DNA of 64,000 nt from Salinibius halmophilus (lineage in GTDB: Bacteria; Pseudomonadota; Gammaproteobacteria; Pseudomonadales; Natronospirillaceae): assembly GCF_003577475.1 (NCBI RefSeq), contig NZ_QPEP01000001.1, positions 299,830 through 363,829 of the forward strand, in the 5' to 3' direction. Positions within the stretch are counted from its first letter, which is position 1. Each line of letters opens with the position of its first letter. This document shows positions 53,159 through 62,593 of this stretch, one piece after another. Both the position numbers and the translations under genes were made by a program. A model generated the notes under the pieces. That model saw nothing but the letters and a program-made list of their open reading frames with translations. It had not been told where the DNA came from and did not search any database.

Positions 53159-54073
53159 TTATTTTGCAAGCAAGTATTCCACATCAGCCATACTACCCAG
53201 CATGGTCCCTGGCTGTGCTGCCGTTGCCGTCCCGCAGGCAGCGGCAAACTGGCAAGCTTTTTTAAGTGGCTGCCCACTTTCAAGCTGTGAGACTAACCCT
53301 GCTACAAACGAGTCGCCTGCGGCGATGGCGCTGCGCTCGGTAATTTTAGGTGCAGCGACTTTCTGTACCGCATTGCCATTAGGAGCGTCATGAGAAGCGC
53401 CATCGAAAAAGACCGCACCATCGGCGCCAAGGGATATCACTACCGTTTCGGCGCCCTGTTCGATAAAACACTGGCAAAGCTGCTCTAGCGGCAAATCACC
53501 AAACAAGGCTTTGGCTTCATCGATATTGGGTTTGACTACATTTGGCTGTGTAACCAAAGCATGGCGCAGCGCTTCACCGGACGTGTCGACCACTACTTTG
53601 CAGCCTGCGGCTTTTAATCGCCTAACTAACCTGGCGTAATAATCCGTTGGTACCCCTGCAGGCAAGTTGCCGGCGAGTACCCACCAGTCGCCAGCTTTCG
53701 CTCGTTGGCTCACTAGTTCAGTGAGCCTAGCTAGATCCAACTGACAAATACTTGGGCCTGTGTCATTGACCTTTATGTGCTCGCTGCCCTGTGCGATAGA
53801 AACGTTAATACGCGTTTCACCCTCTACTTCTAAAAGCCGAGTAGCAATGCCTTCACAGGCCAACATGGCTTTGAGCTTTTGACCATTGGCGCCAGCAATC
53901 ATGCCTAGGGCAATATTGTTGCAACCTAGGTTGTTGAGCATGCGTGATACGTTAAAACCTTTGCCACCGGCGTCCTCGCGGCTGCTCGTCGCTCGGCTAA
54001 CCGAATTCATTGCAATCGTTGGCACTGTGAGCGCTAGGTCGATGGCAGGGTTTAACGTAAGGGTATAGATCAT
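53159..54073 (-). CDS. PfkB-family sugar kinase (1-phosphofructokinase-like)
   Basis: 304-aa cytoplasmic kinase. N-terminal TLTLNPAIDLALTVP and GGKGFNVSRMLNNLG are typical of FruK/LacC; the anion-hole motif reads AIAAGDSFVAGLVSQLE with Ala where most have Gly. NLPAGVPTDYYARLVRR and VKPNIDEAKALFG support the subgroup. No fructose PTS genes are adjacent, so the exact substrate (fructose-1-phosphate, tagatose-6-phosphate or fructose-6-phosphate) is open. It overlaps the upstream tatD gene by four bases. Confidence 0.88.
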   Translation of the reverse strand: MIYTLTLNPAIDLALTVPTIAMNSVSRATSSREDAGGKGFNVSRMLNNLGCNNIALGMIAGANGQKLKAMLACEGIATRLLEVEGETRINVSIAQGSEHIKVNDTGPSICQLDLARLTELVSQRAKAGDWWVLAGNLPAGVPTDYYARLVRRLKAAGCKVVVDTSGEALRHALVTQPNVVKPNIDEAKALFGDLPLEQLCQCFIEQGAETVVISLGADGAVFFDGASHDAPNGNAVQKVAAPKITERSAIAAGDSFVAGLVSQLESGQPLKKACQFAAACGTATAAQPGTMLGSMADVEYLLAK

Positions 54074-54783
54074 AGGTTGAACAAGTTGGCCAAGTTGTTG
54101 TTGAGCGTTTGGCTTAGCACTTGTGGGGTTACGCCTGAAATGTCGCAGACCTCATCTGCAACAACCAACAGTGCTTTCGCTTGGTTGTGCTCAAGCGGCC
54201 AATTATATGGCTTTAAGCTAGGGGCGTCGGTTTCAAGCAACATGCCCTCGCCTTTAAGCTGTTTTACCACCTCGCGCAGGCGCTTGTTATTTGGGTAGGT
54301 AACTAAGCCGCCAATACCAATATACCAGCCCATCTCAATTAGCTGGCGAGCTTGGTTAACATTGCCATTAAAGGCATGCACCACACCGCGGCAGTTTGGG
54401 TATTGGCTAATAACTTCAATAAGTTCAGGCACCGCCCGCACACAATGGGCAATCACGGGTAAGTCGCGCGCTTGCGCAAGCTCAATGTGAGCCTTAAAGC
54501 TCTCTATTTGCAGCGCAAAATCGCCTTTGAGTGCATCCAGCCCAGTTTCGCCTATGGCATTGCAGCCAACTGGCAAGCTAGTTAGCCAGTCACGCCATTG
54601 CGCGTCTACCCACCACGGGTGCACGCCAAGCGCATAAGGCTGTTGATGTTTGGTGGCATAGTGGATCACGCGCTGCCAATGCTGAGGATCGGCGGCGGGC
54701 ACTAAAAAACCTGAGATGTCGGGCGATGTTTGCTGGCTGTCTATTTCAGCAAAGTCGCCATGGAAATGGCTATCGAACCACAT
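54070..54783 (-). CDS. TatD-family metal-dependent hydrolase
   Basis: 237-aa TIM-barrel nuclease/hydrolase. Metal ligands are visible: WFDSHFHGDF at the start, ALGVHPW, NAIGETGLD, VIAHCVRA, GVVHAFNGN and LLETDAPSL. The frame is open for 43 more codons upstream, inside yibQ, but ATG 54783 places the DSHFH motif at the family position. It overlaps yibQ by 14 bases. Confidence 0.9.
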   Translation of the reverse strand: MWFDSHFHGDFAEIDSQQTSPDISGFLVPAADPQHWQRVIHYATKHQQPYALGVHPWWVDAQWRDWLTSLPVGCNAIGETGLDALKGDFALQIESFKAHIELAQARDLPVIAHCVRAVPELIEVISQYPNCRGVVHAFNGNVNQARQLIEMGWYIGIGGLVTYPNNKRLREVVKQLKGEGMLLETDAPSLKPYNWPLEHNQAKALLVVADEVCDISGVTPQVLSQTLNNNLANLFNL

Positions 54784-55573
54784 GCTCAACCTGTGCTTCA
54801 ATCTTTTGCTCGTCTTTTTGTTCGGCTTTTTGTTCAGCCAAGTGTTCGGCGTTACTGCCAAAGCGCTCAATGTATTGTGAAACGGGCAATAAGGTGATGC
54901 CACTGTCGGCAAGAATTGGCAATGCTAGCTCTAAATAGCTAAGCGTTGCCTCATAAGGGTGGCCAATTACTAGGGCATGCCCTTTTTCGTCTAACAATCG
55001 CATGGCATAGAGCATTTGTTGGCTAACAAAGTCTACGGTCGCTTCATGGTCAAGAAACACATCGCGTTTGGTCACTGGCCAGCCATGTAGCTTGGCACTA
55101 CTGTAAGCATTGCTATTAGCAGTTGTAACACTATCAACAAAGTACATTGCTGGCAGGTGCTGCTGAAACAGAGCATCCATTGCTTGCTTGTTTTCGGTAA
55201 GCAATGAGCCAAGGTGGTTATTAAACCCTCGTGCATGCGGCACGCTGGCAAGCGCTTCGTGTAACGTAATTAAGCGCTCACTATCAGTCATGTCTGGTGT
55301 TAGCCCGTGGGCACCCAGAGGGAAACCAGAATGATTGGCCATAGGCTGGTGCAACATCAACTCATGGCCGTTTTGAAAAGCACGCTCAGCTAAAGCGCTA
55401 GAAAAGGGACGATTAGGCAATACCGCGAAGGTAATGGGAGCTGGCAATGCCACTGCCCGCTCGCCGAGTGTTCGATTGTTACCTAAGTCATCGATAACAA
55501 TCGCGAGGTATTTATCACCAGCCCATGCCAGGCTGGAGATAAATAGCAGTAGGCTTATCCCTAGTCGCTGCAT
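54770..55573 (-). CDS. yibQ: Divergent polysaccharide deacetylase-like protein YibQ
   Basis: 267 aa with a Sec signal (MQRLGISLLLFISSLAWA) and the divergent deacetylase domain: YLAIVIDDLGNN, PITFAVLPNRPFS, ELMLHQPM, NNHLGSLLTENKQAM, YFVDSVTT, HALVIGHPYEATL. Metal-binding residues are as in the family, but activity is unproven. The C terminus is an odd charged repeat (EHLAEQKAEQKDEQKIEAQVEH). It sits in the conserved envC-ctpA-yibQ group and overlaps ctpA by one base, pointing to cell-wall work in the periplasm. Confidence 0.9.
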   Translation of the reverse strand: MQRLGISLLLFISSLAWAGDKYLAIVIDDLGNNRTLGERAVALPAPITFAVLPNRPFSSALAERAFQNGHELMLHQPMANHSGFPLGAHGLTPDMTDSERLITLHEALASVPHARGFNNHLGSLLTENKQAMDALFQQHLPAMYFVDSVTTANSNAYSSAKLHGWPVTKRDVFLDHEATVDFVSQQMLYAMRLLDEKGHALVIGHPYEATLSYLELALPILADSGITLLPVSQYIERFGSNAEHLAEQKAEQKDEQKIEAQVEHVVR

Positions 55574-56865
55574 TAGCGATTAAGAATGGCCATACTTTTT
55601 AGCGTCGTCAGCGCTTGGAATAGCTGGTAGTCACGCTCTAGCAACGACTTTTCTTCTTCGCCCGACTCATTGGCCACATCGCTTGTGCGGTCTTCTTCAC
55701 CATTCGGGTTCATCAAGTGACCGCCAAGGTCAGCTTCTTTCACAATGGCACTGTCTTGCACTTCAACTTTAGCCCGCGGCACTATCACGTCTGGCTGAAT
55801 GCCAGTGGCTTGAATTGAGCGGCCATTTGGCGTGTAGTAACGCGCGGTGGTTAGCTTAATTGCTGTTTGCTGGCCTACCGGCAAGATTGTTTGCACAGAG
55901 CCTTTACCAAAGCTCTCGGTGCCCATCACAATGGCGCGACCCTGGTCTTGCAACGCACCAGCAACAATTTCCGACGCTGAAGCAGAGCCTGAGTTGATGA
56001 GCACAACAATTGGCACGCCCTGGCTTGGGTCTGCTTTGGTAGCAGTAAATATGGTCTTGCTATTAGCTGCTCGGCCTTCGGTGTACACGATGGTGCCTTC
56101 AGTCAGCATGGCGTCCGATACTTCCACGGCCGCATCCAAAACGCCACCTGGGTTGTTGCGAAGGTCAACAATTAAGCCTTTTAACTCGCCACCGGCTTGT
56201 TCACGAACACGCTCAATGTGTTCAACAAAGTCATCGCCAGTGCTTGCCTGGAATGCGGCAATGCGAATATAGCCGTAGTGCTCGTCATACACTTCAGAGC
56301 GAACTGACTGAATGCGTATGATGTCGCGCACAATTTCAATTTCTAGTGGCGCAGATTCACCCTCGCGCGCTACCGTAAGCATAATACTGGTGCCAGGCTC
56401 GCCGCGCATGATGTCAACCGCTTCATCCAATGACATGTCCATCACCGATTCGCCATCTAGTGCGGTAATAAAATCACCCGCTTGAATACCCGCTCGGAAC
56501 GCAGGGGTGTCATCAATAGGGGTAATGACTTTTACAAAGCCATCTTCTTCGGTTACTTCAATGCCTAAGCCACCGAACTGACCCGAGGTACCGACCTGCA
56601 GATCTTCATAATCCTTTGGTGTTAAGTAAGCAGAGTGCGGGTCTAAGCCTTCAAGCATACCCTGAATGGCGTATTCGATGAGCTGCTCGTCGCTCACGTC
56701 ATCCACATAAACGCGCTTGATTTGCTCAAACACATTGGCAAGTTCTTGCACTTGCTCAAAAGGCAGCTCGTTTGCTGCGCGCGGGCTAAACGCTTGCACG
56801 CTTAGCATTGTCCCCAGTACAACCCCTGCAATAAGGGCCGACGTCCACTTGGTTATTCCTCGCAT
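55573..56865 (-). CDS. ctpA: C-terminal processing protease CtpA (S41 family)
   Basis: Periplasmic serine protease of 430 aa with signal peptide (WTSALIAGVVLGTMLSVQAF). PDZ domain at about 95-175 (GQFGGLGIEVTEEDGFVKVITPIDDTPAFRAGIQAGDFI), S41 core with LKGLIVDLRNNPGGVLDAAVEVS and the catalytic Ser in NSGSASASEIVAGALQD, and Lys in GKGSVQTI. In pseudomonads CtpA degrades cell-wall hydrolases. Here it lies between envC, an activator of such hydrolases, and yibQ. Confidence 0.95.
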   Translation of the reverse strand: MRGITKWTSALIAGVVLGTMLSVQAFSPRAANELPFEQVQELANVFEQIKRVYVDDVSDEQLIEYAIQGMLEGLDPHSAYLTPKDYEDLQVGTSGQFGGLGIEVTEEDGFVKVITPIDDTPAFRAGIQAGDFITALDGESVMDMSLDEAVDIMRGEPGTSIMLTVAREGESAPLEIEIVRDIIRIQSVRSEVYDEHYGYIRIAAFQASTGDDFVEHIERVREQAGGELKGLIVDLRNNPGGVLDAAVEVSDAMLTEGTIVYTEGRAANSKTIFTATKADPSQGVPIVVLINSGSASASEIVAGALQDQGRAIVMGTESFGKGSVQTILPVGQQTAIKLTTARYYTPNGRSIQATGIQPDVIVPRAKVEVQDSAIVKEADLGGHLMNPNGEEDRTSDVANESGEEEKSLLERDYQLFQALTTLKSMAILNR

Positions 56866-56971
56866 AAGATCCTCTGCATACTTTTCTTAGGCTCTAATTA
56901 GCCTATGTGCAGGTGTAACACCCGCATCATGTAGGAAACATTAATCCCTAAAGGGTAATCATGGCATAGTT

Positions 56972-58099
56972 TTATCGTCGTGCTAACCATGATACCGGAT
57001 TTACTGGCGATCCATTTTGCCGAACTTCAAAATACAAGCCCGTTTGGTTAAAACCACCACTGCTACCAACCAAGGCTAGCGCATCACCAGCGCCAACACT
57101 TTGGCCATCTTCTACCAACAGGGCATCATTACGACCATACAGGGTTAATAACCCACCACCATGGTCGACGATGACCAGCATACCAAAGCCTTTCAGCCAG
57201 TTGGCAAATACCACACGCCCATCATGCACCGCCGTTACCGGTAAACCAGCATTGGCTGCGATCACAACACCTTGCGAGCGCACGCGGCTATCACCCAAAG
57301 GCGCACCGTATGCCTGCACTACGCGCCCTTGCACTGGCCAGCCCAGCTGCCCATTTGGTACCGGCGGCGCTGGCTCTGCCTCTAGCGCGGCAAGCGCTTG
57401 GCGCATTTCTTCTACTAAGGCTGCCATGCGAGCTTGATCGGCTCGGGTTTGGCTTAATTGTGATTCGGTGCCGGCTACGTTTTGCTGTAAATCATTAATC
57501 ACTTGCCGACGGCTTTGTTGTTGTTGTACGAGCTTTGCTTGCGCTCGGTCTAGCGCTTGTTGATCGTTGCGCAAGCGCGTTCTGTTGGCATTAATCTGTT
57601 GTTTTGTTTCATTCAATGCAGCTAGGTCAGCTTGGTAGTTTTCTAGCACTTGCCGCTGGGCATCATTAATGTATTCAAAATAGGCGAGCGTGCGGGCGAG
57701 CGTTGCTGGGCCGTCTTGGCTTAGCAACATTTTGAGCATGGGTTGGCGCGAAGACTGATACACCGACACTAAAATTTCGGCCACGGCGTCTTCCTGCTCT
57801 GCTAGTGCTTGCTGCAGGGTTTCTTGCTGGCGGTTTAACCGGGTTTGCTCACTGTTTAATCGTGCAATCTCTCGCTCTAGGGTATTTTGCTGAGCTTTAT
57901 TTTGCGCAATGGCACGATCCGACTCGATCAGCTTGCGTTCTTGTGCCGATAGCTCACGGTTTTGCTCGGCTAATCGCGCTTCAATACGACTCACCGCCTC
58001 GGTAAGTTGTTTTAGCTTAAATTCACTGGCTTCTTGCGCACTACTTAGTGCACTCAGCAAGGCAAGCATCAGAAATATAGTAACAGTGCGTAAATTCAT
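56972..58099 (-). CDS. envC: Murein hydrolase activator EnvC
   Basis: 375 aa: signal peptide (TVTIFLMLALLSALSSAQ), a long coiled coil to about residue 245 rich in Gln/Arg/Leu, and a C-terminal LytM/M23 domain (LGWPVQGRVVQAYGAPLGDSRVRSQGVVIAANAGLPVTAVHDGRVVFANWLKGFGMLVIVDHGGGLLTLYG). The HxxxD and HxH zinc motifs of active M23 peptidases are not retained (for example IVDHGGG only), as in E. coli EnvC, which activates amidases at the septum. Ends 106 bp before ctpA. Confidence 0.94.
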   Translation of the reverse strand: MNLRTVTIFLMLALLSALSSAQEASEFKLKQLTEAVSRIEARLAEQNRELSAQERKLIESDRAIAQNKAQQNTLEREIARLNSEQTRLNRQQETLQQALAEQEDAVAEILVSVYQSSRQPMLKMLLSQDGPATLARTLAYFEYINDAQRQVLENYQADLAALNETKQQINANRTRLRNDQQALDRAQAKLVQQQQSRRQVINDLQQNVAGTESQLSQTRADQARMAALVEEMRQALAALEAEPAPPVPNGQLGWPVQGRVVQAYGAPLGDSRVRSQGVVIAANAGLPVTAVHDGRVVFANWLKGFGMLVIVDHGGGLLTLYGRNDALLVEDGQSVGAGDALALVGSSGGFNQTGLYFEVRQNGSPVNPVSWLARR

Positions 58100-58108
58100 T
58101 TCGCTATG

Positions 58109-59056
58109 CTAGCCCAATCGCTTAGTTGAATCATCTTCCAGATTTAAAGATTGCTCTCCCGTTAAGCAATCTGCTGCCCAGCGCGCGACTTGCTTGGCAT
58201 ATTGTTCACCAATCGCTTCGTGCAGTATTTCATGGCGCGCTTCGTTGTACAGCCACACAGATACCGGCTGATGGCGCACTCGTGCAAGATAGCGAGCGGA
58301 GCGTGCAACGGTTTTGCCAAAATAACTCAGTGGGTCGCCCTTGCCTGCCGTCATTAATATTGGGTATTTATCTGGAATATGGGCTAGGGCTTTGCGGGTA
58401 AACGCATGCTTGCCTGCTCTAGCTAGCGCCACAGCGGTGCGGCTTGGTAGTGGAATGTTACAAAACGGGTCGGCAAGATTTTGAGCAACCGCTTCTGGGT
58501 TACTACAAAGCCAATCTTTAGGGGTACGGTTTTCGGTTTTTCGATTAAACCCTAAAAAGCAAAGGGCCTCGGGCAAGCCACCTTGCTGCCAAATATAGCT
58601 ACTTGCTTTAAGCAGCGGGTAGCCTAGTGTGGCAATTGGATTAAGATCACCAGCACTAGACAGTAGCGCCAAGCCAGTCAGCTGGCAGTGTTGATCGGCT
58701 TGCATTTGTGCCGCATAGCAGGCAATAAACGCACCCATGCTATGCCCCATTAGCACAACCGGGCCAGAAACAGTTTTGAGTAACGAGAGTTGCACCTGTG
58801 CTAGGTCGTGTAAGTCTTGTGTTTGCACATCGGCAATCAGACCATTTTTATGCGACTTGCCATGGCCTGGATGATCGATACCAATCAAACTTACCTGCAA
58901 AGCGTTGAGTGCTTCGGCTAAGCGTTCATAGCGGCCTAAGTGTTCTTGCACTCCATGGCAAAACACAACGGTGCCAATGGGCGCTTCGGCAAGCCAACTA
59001 TATTGCGTGAGATGACCAAACTTAGGGTCTTCTATTTGTTGTAACTGTAACGACAA
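58109..59056 (-). CDS. Alpha/beta hydrolase, lysophospholipase-like (PldB type)
   Basis: 315 aa, no signal. Nucleophile elbow GHSMGAF near residue 125, oxyanion region VVFCHGVQEHLGRYERLAEAL, IDHPGHGKSHKNG, a late acid GKGDPLSYFGKTVARSARYL and catalytic His in YNEARHEILHEA. This is the Hydrolase_4/monoglyceride lipase or PldB group. It is followed by envC after nine bases, so may be read on the same message; a role in lipid turnover is inferred. Confidence 0.9.
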   Translation of the reverse strand: MSLQLQQIEDPKFGHLTQYSWLAEAPIGTVVFCHGVQEHLGRYERLAEALNALQVSLIGIDHPGHGKSHKNGLIADVQTQDLHDLAQVQLSLLKTVSGPVVLMGHSMGAFIACYAAQMQADQHCQLTGLALLSSAGDLNPIATLGYPLLKASSYIWQQGGLPEALCFLGFNRKTENRTPKDWLCSNPEAVAQNLADPFCNIPLPSRTAVALARAGKHAFTRKALAHIPDKYPILMTAGKGDPLSYFGKTVARSARYLARVRHQPVSVWLYNEARHEILHEAIGEQYAKQVARWAADCLTGEQSLNLEDDSTKRLG

Positions 59057-59097
59057 AGCGCTACTCCTTCACTTTTGTTAACGCTAGAATAGCGGAT

Positions 59098-59718
59098 ATG
59101 AAATTATCTAAAAGCGCTTTAGAGCGTTTAATCGCCAAAGGCCAAATAAAGCCAGACGACAAGCAAGCCTTGGTTCAGGCTTTTCAGCAAAGTAGCGGCA
59201 AAACTAGCCCGCACAAGACGGCTTTGCGCCAACTAAAAAAGCGAAATGACTTGTATTCCAACAACATGGAGTACTGGGATCAGATCATTTTGTTATATTG
59301 GCTCGAGGTTTATCGCGCTGATTTATATGAATTGGTATACGCCATTCCTAATGGTGGCCTGCGTGGTGGCGCTGCTGCTGGGCAAATGAAAGCCACTGGC
59401 CAAAAATCGGGTTATCCAGACATCGCACTCGACCTACCCAGAGGGCGCTTTCATGGCTTGCGCATAGAGCTCAAGCGGGGTGATGGCAAAGGCCAGCTCA
59501 GTGATTCGCAAAAATTATGGCGCGATCGCCTGCAAAATGCCGGTTATGCCTGGGTGTGCTGTCACGGTTACCGGCAAGCCATATCAGTACTGACCGCATA
59601 CGCTGATTTGGGCCACGGTCAGTTCGATGGCGCCAGCCTACTTGAGTTTGACGAGCTACCGCCGTTTCCGGTTCTATATGAAAGAACCACTATGCAATTT
59701 TTTGCGAGCAATTCTTAA
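59098..59718 (+). CDS. Stand-alone VRR-NUC nuclease-domain protein
   Basis: 206 aa. The VRR-NUC domain fills about residues 55-170: EYWDQIILLYWLEVYRADLYELVYAIPNGGLRG, GQMKATGQKSGYPDIALDLP (Asp), GLRIELKRGDGKGQLSDSQKLWRDRLQNAGYAWVCCHGYRQA (ExK then Q). All predicted catalytic residues of this PDDEXK branch are present. It lacks the helical domains of FAN1-type enzymes, so may be a structure-specific nuclease that needs partners. Divergent from the hydrolase gene, alone in its unit. Confidence 0.88.
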   Translation: MKLSKSALERLIAKGQIKPDDKQALVQAFQQSSGKTSPHKTALRQLKKRNDLYSNNMEYWDQIILLYWLEVYRADLYELVYAIPNGGLRGGAAAGQMKATGQKSGYPDIALDLPRGRFHGLRIELKRGDGKGQLSDSQKLWRDRLQNAGYAWVCCHGYRQAISVLTAYADLGHGQFDGASLLEFDELPPFPVLYERTTMQFFASNS

Positions 59719-59720
59719 TT

Positions 59721-59750
59721 GTTAAAAAAGTGGTCTGTCGACCACTTAAC
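59721..59750. promoter_or_regulatory. Inverted repeat in the adhE leader region
   Basis: AAGTGGTC, TGTC, GACCACTT (59728-59747), within a wider GTTAA ... TTAAC frame. No T run follows, so an operator for adhE is as likely as a weak terminator for the nuclease gene. The rest of 59719-59882 shows AGGGGTGTC as ribosome site and no other feature. Confidence 0.45.
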
Positions 59751-59882
59751 TGACACACGTCAACATCCCATCTTGTAAGTTTCCTACACTCTTAGCCATC
59801 GAGATTGATTACTTCAGTCAGTTCAAAGCTCGCTGGCTTACCTAATCAATTTTCAAACTTCAAAATCGTTAGGGGTGTCACT

Positions 59883-62534
59883 ATGACAGTTAAAGACGAA
59901 GCAACGCTCAACGCCCTTGTTGAACGTGTTAAAAAAGCGCAAAAAGAATTTGCGACCTTCACCCAAGAACAAGTAGACAAAATCTTCCGCGAAGCGGCAT
60001 TGGCTGCTAACAATGCTCGTATCCCACTAGCCAAAATGGCTGCCGAAGAAAGTGGCATGGGTATTGTTGAAGACAAGGTTACCAAAAACCACTTCGCATC
60101 TGAGTACATCTACAACAAGTACAAAGACGAAAAAACTTGTGGCATTCTAGAAGAAGACGCTGAGTACGGCACAATGACCATTGCAGAGCCAACAGGCATC
60201 ATCTGCGGTATCGTACCAACGACTAACCCAACATCTACCGCGATCTTCAAGTCTTTGATCAGCTTGAAAACTCGTAACGGTATCATCTTCAGCCCTCACC
60301 CACGTGCTAAGCGCGCGACATGTGAAGCGGCTCGCCTAGTACTAGAAGCAGCGGTTAACGCTGGTGCACCAAAAGACATCATCGGCTGGATTGATGAGCC
60401 AAGCGTTGCACTATCTAACCAGCTTATGCACCACGAAGACTTGAACCTAATCTTGGCGACTGGTGGCCCAGGTATGGTGAAAGCAGCATACAGCTCTGGT
60501 AAGCCAGCCATTGGTGTAGGCGCAGGTAACACGCCGGTAGTGATCGATGAAACAGCTGACATCAAGCGTGCTGTATCTTCTATCATCATGTCTAAAACGT
60601 TCGACAACGGTGTTGTTTGTGCCTCTGAGCAGAGCATCGTAGTCGTAGACGAAGTTTACGACGCAATCAAAGAACGCTTCATGACTCACGGTGGTTATGT
60701 TCTTAACCAACAAGAAGCAGACAAAGTACGTAAAGTGCTTCTGAAGAACGGTGCACTAAACGCAGACATCGTTGGTCAGCCAGCAATTAAGATTGCTGAA
60801 ATGGCAGGCGTTAAAGTACCAGCCGACACGCGTATCCTTATCGGTGAAGCAGAAATCGTTGGCCACGAAGAGCCATTCGCTCACGAAAAACTATCTCCAA
60901 CATTGGCGATGTTCCGTGCGAAGAACTTCGAAGATGCAGTAGAAAAAGCAGAGAAACTAGTAGCGATGGGCGGTATCGGCCACACCTCTACTCTGTACAC
61001 AGACCAAGATGCAAACGATGACCGTGTACGTTACTTCGGTGACAAGATGAAGACCGCACGTATCATCATCAATACGCCAGCATCTCACGGTGGTATCGGT
61101 GACCTATACAACTTTAAGTTGGCACCGTCTCTAACACTGGGTTGTGGCTCTTGGGGTGGTAACTCTATCTCTGAGAACGTTGGTCCTAAGCACTTGATCA
61201 ACAAGAAGACTGTAGCGAAGCGAGCTGAAAACATGCTGTGGCACAAACTACCGAAATCTATCTACTTCCGTCGCGGCTGTTTGCCAATCGCATTGGAAGA
61301 GCTAAGTGACAAGAAACGTGCACTAATCGTGACTGACCGCTTCTTGTTTAACAACGGCTATGTTGATGAAGTCATCGACATCCTAAAAGGCCACGGCGTT
61401 GATACGGAAGTATTCTACGACGTAGAAGCAGATCCAACACTAACTGTGGTAAACAAAGGTGTTGAGCTAGCGAACAGCTTCCAGCCAGACGTAATCGTAG
61501 CCCTAGGTGGCGGTTCTCCGATGGATGCAGCGAAGATCATGTGGGTACTATACGAGCACCCAGACGTCCACTTCGAAGACTTGGCAATGCGTTTCATGGA
61601 CATCCGTAAGCGTATCTACAAGTTCCCTAAATTGGGCGTGAAAGCAGAAATGGTCGCGATTACGACTACTTCTGGTACGGGTTCTGAAGTAACACCATTC
61701 GCTGTTGTAACCGACGACGAAACTGGCGCGAAATACCCAATCGCTGACTACGAACTAACGCCTAACATGGCAATCGTAGATGCGAACCTAGTAATGAACA
61801 TGCCGAAGAGCCTAACTGCTTTCGGTGGTATCGACGCGGTAACACACGCAACAGAAGCTTATGTTTCTATCCTTGCGAACGAGTACAGCGATGGCCAAGC
61901 ACTACAAGCATTGAAGCTGCTACAAGACTACTTGCCAGCAAGCTACAAAGAAGGTGCGAAGAACCCAGTAGCACGTGAGAAAGTTCACAATGCAGCAACG
62001 ATCGCTGGTGTGGCATTTGCCAACGCGTTCTTGGGTATTTGCCACTCTATGGCGCACAAGCTAGGTGCTGAGTTCCACGTACCACACGGTTTGGCAAACG
62101 CATTGTTGATCTGTAACACGATCCGCTTCAACGCGACTGACAACCCAACTAAGATCGCGGCGTTCTCTCAGTACGACCGTCCAAAAGCGAAGTGCCGCTA
62201 CGCAGCAATCGCTGATCACCTAGGCCTAGGTGGTAAGGACAACGACGAGAAAGTTGAGAACTTGATCAAGTGGATCGACGGCTTGAAGGCTGAACTGGAC
62301 ATCCCAATGAGCATTCGCGAAGCGGGCGTACCAGAAGCAGACTTCCTAGCGAAAGTAGACGAACTTGCTGAAGATGCGTTCGACGACCAGTGTACAGGTG
62401 CGAACCCACGTTACCCACTGATCAAAGAACTACGTCAGATCTTGCTAGACAGCTACTACGGCGAAGCGTACAGCGACGAGCCAAAGCCAGCTAAGCCTGC
62501 TAAAAAAGCAGCGGCTAAAAAAGCTGAAGCTTAA
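59883..62534 (+). CDS. adhE: Bifunctional acetaldehyde/alcohol dehydrogenase AdhE
   Basis: Fermentative enzyme that reduces acetyl-CoA to acetaldehyde and then ethanol, oxidising two NADH. 883 aa from ATG 59883, matching the E. coli start (VKDEATLNALVERVKKAQKEFATFTQEQVDKIFR). The N-terminal aldehyde dehydrogenase part has the catalytic Cys in NGVVCASEQS; the C-terminal iron alcohol dehydrogenase has GGGSPMDAAK, TTTSGTGSEVTPF, and the Fe ligands in SMAHKLGAEFHVPHGLANALL. A Lys/Ala-rich tail (AKPAKKAAAKKAEA) is like that of E. coli. Codon use is strongly biased, suggesting high expression. Confidence 0.98.
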   Translation: MTVKDEATLNALVERVKKAQKEFATFTQEQVDKIFREAALAANNARIPLAKMAAEESGMGIVEDKVTKNHFASEYIYNKYKDEKTCGILEEDAEYGTMTIAEPTGIICGIVPTTNPTSTAIFKSLISLKTRNGIIFSPHPRAKRATCEAARLVLEAAVNAGAPKDIIGWIDEPSVALSNQLMHHEDLNLILATGGPGMVKAAYSSGKPAIGVGAGNTPVVIDETADIKRAVSSIIMSKTFDNGVVCASEQSIVVVDEVYDAIKERFMTHGGYVLNQQEADKVRKVLLKNGALNADIVGQPAIKIAEMAGVKVPADTRILIGEAEIVGHEEPFAHEKLSPTLAMFRAKNFEDAVEKAEKLVAMGGIGHTSTLYTDQDANDDRVRYFGDKMKTARIIINTPASHGGIGDLYNFKLAPSLTLGCGSWGGNSISENVGPKHLINKKTVAKRAENMLWHKLPKSIYFRRGCLPIALEELSDKKRALIVTDRFLFNNGYVDEVIDILKGHGVDTEVFYDVEADPTLTVVNKGVELANSFQPDVIVALGGGSPMDAAKIMWVLYEHPDVHFEDLAMRFMDIRKRIYKFPKLGVKAEMVAITTTSGTGSEVTPFAVVTDDETGAKYPIADYELTPNMAIVDANLVMNMPKSLTAFGGIDAVTHATEAYVSILANEYSDGQALQALKLLQDYLPASYKEGAKNPVAREKVHNAATIAGVAFANAFLGICHSMAHKLGAEFHVPHGLANALLICNTIRFNATDNPTKIAAFSQYDRPKAKCRYAAIADHLGLGGKDNDEKVENLIKWIDGLKAELDIPMSIREAGVPEADFLAKVDELAEDAFDDQCTGANPRYPLIKELRQILLDSYYGEAYSDEPKPAKPAKKAAAKKAEA

Positions 62535-62559
62535 TTAAGTACTGACTCTCTCCTAGATG

Positions 62560-62587
62560 AAAGCCCGGCTCATTAGCCGGGCTTTTT
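62560..62587 (+). terminator. adhE terminator
   Basis: AAAGCCCGGCT, CATT, AGCCGGGCTTTTTT, 25 bp after the adhE stop. Confidence 0.93.
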
Positions 62588-62593
62588 TCATCC

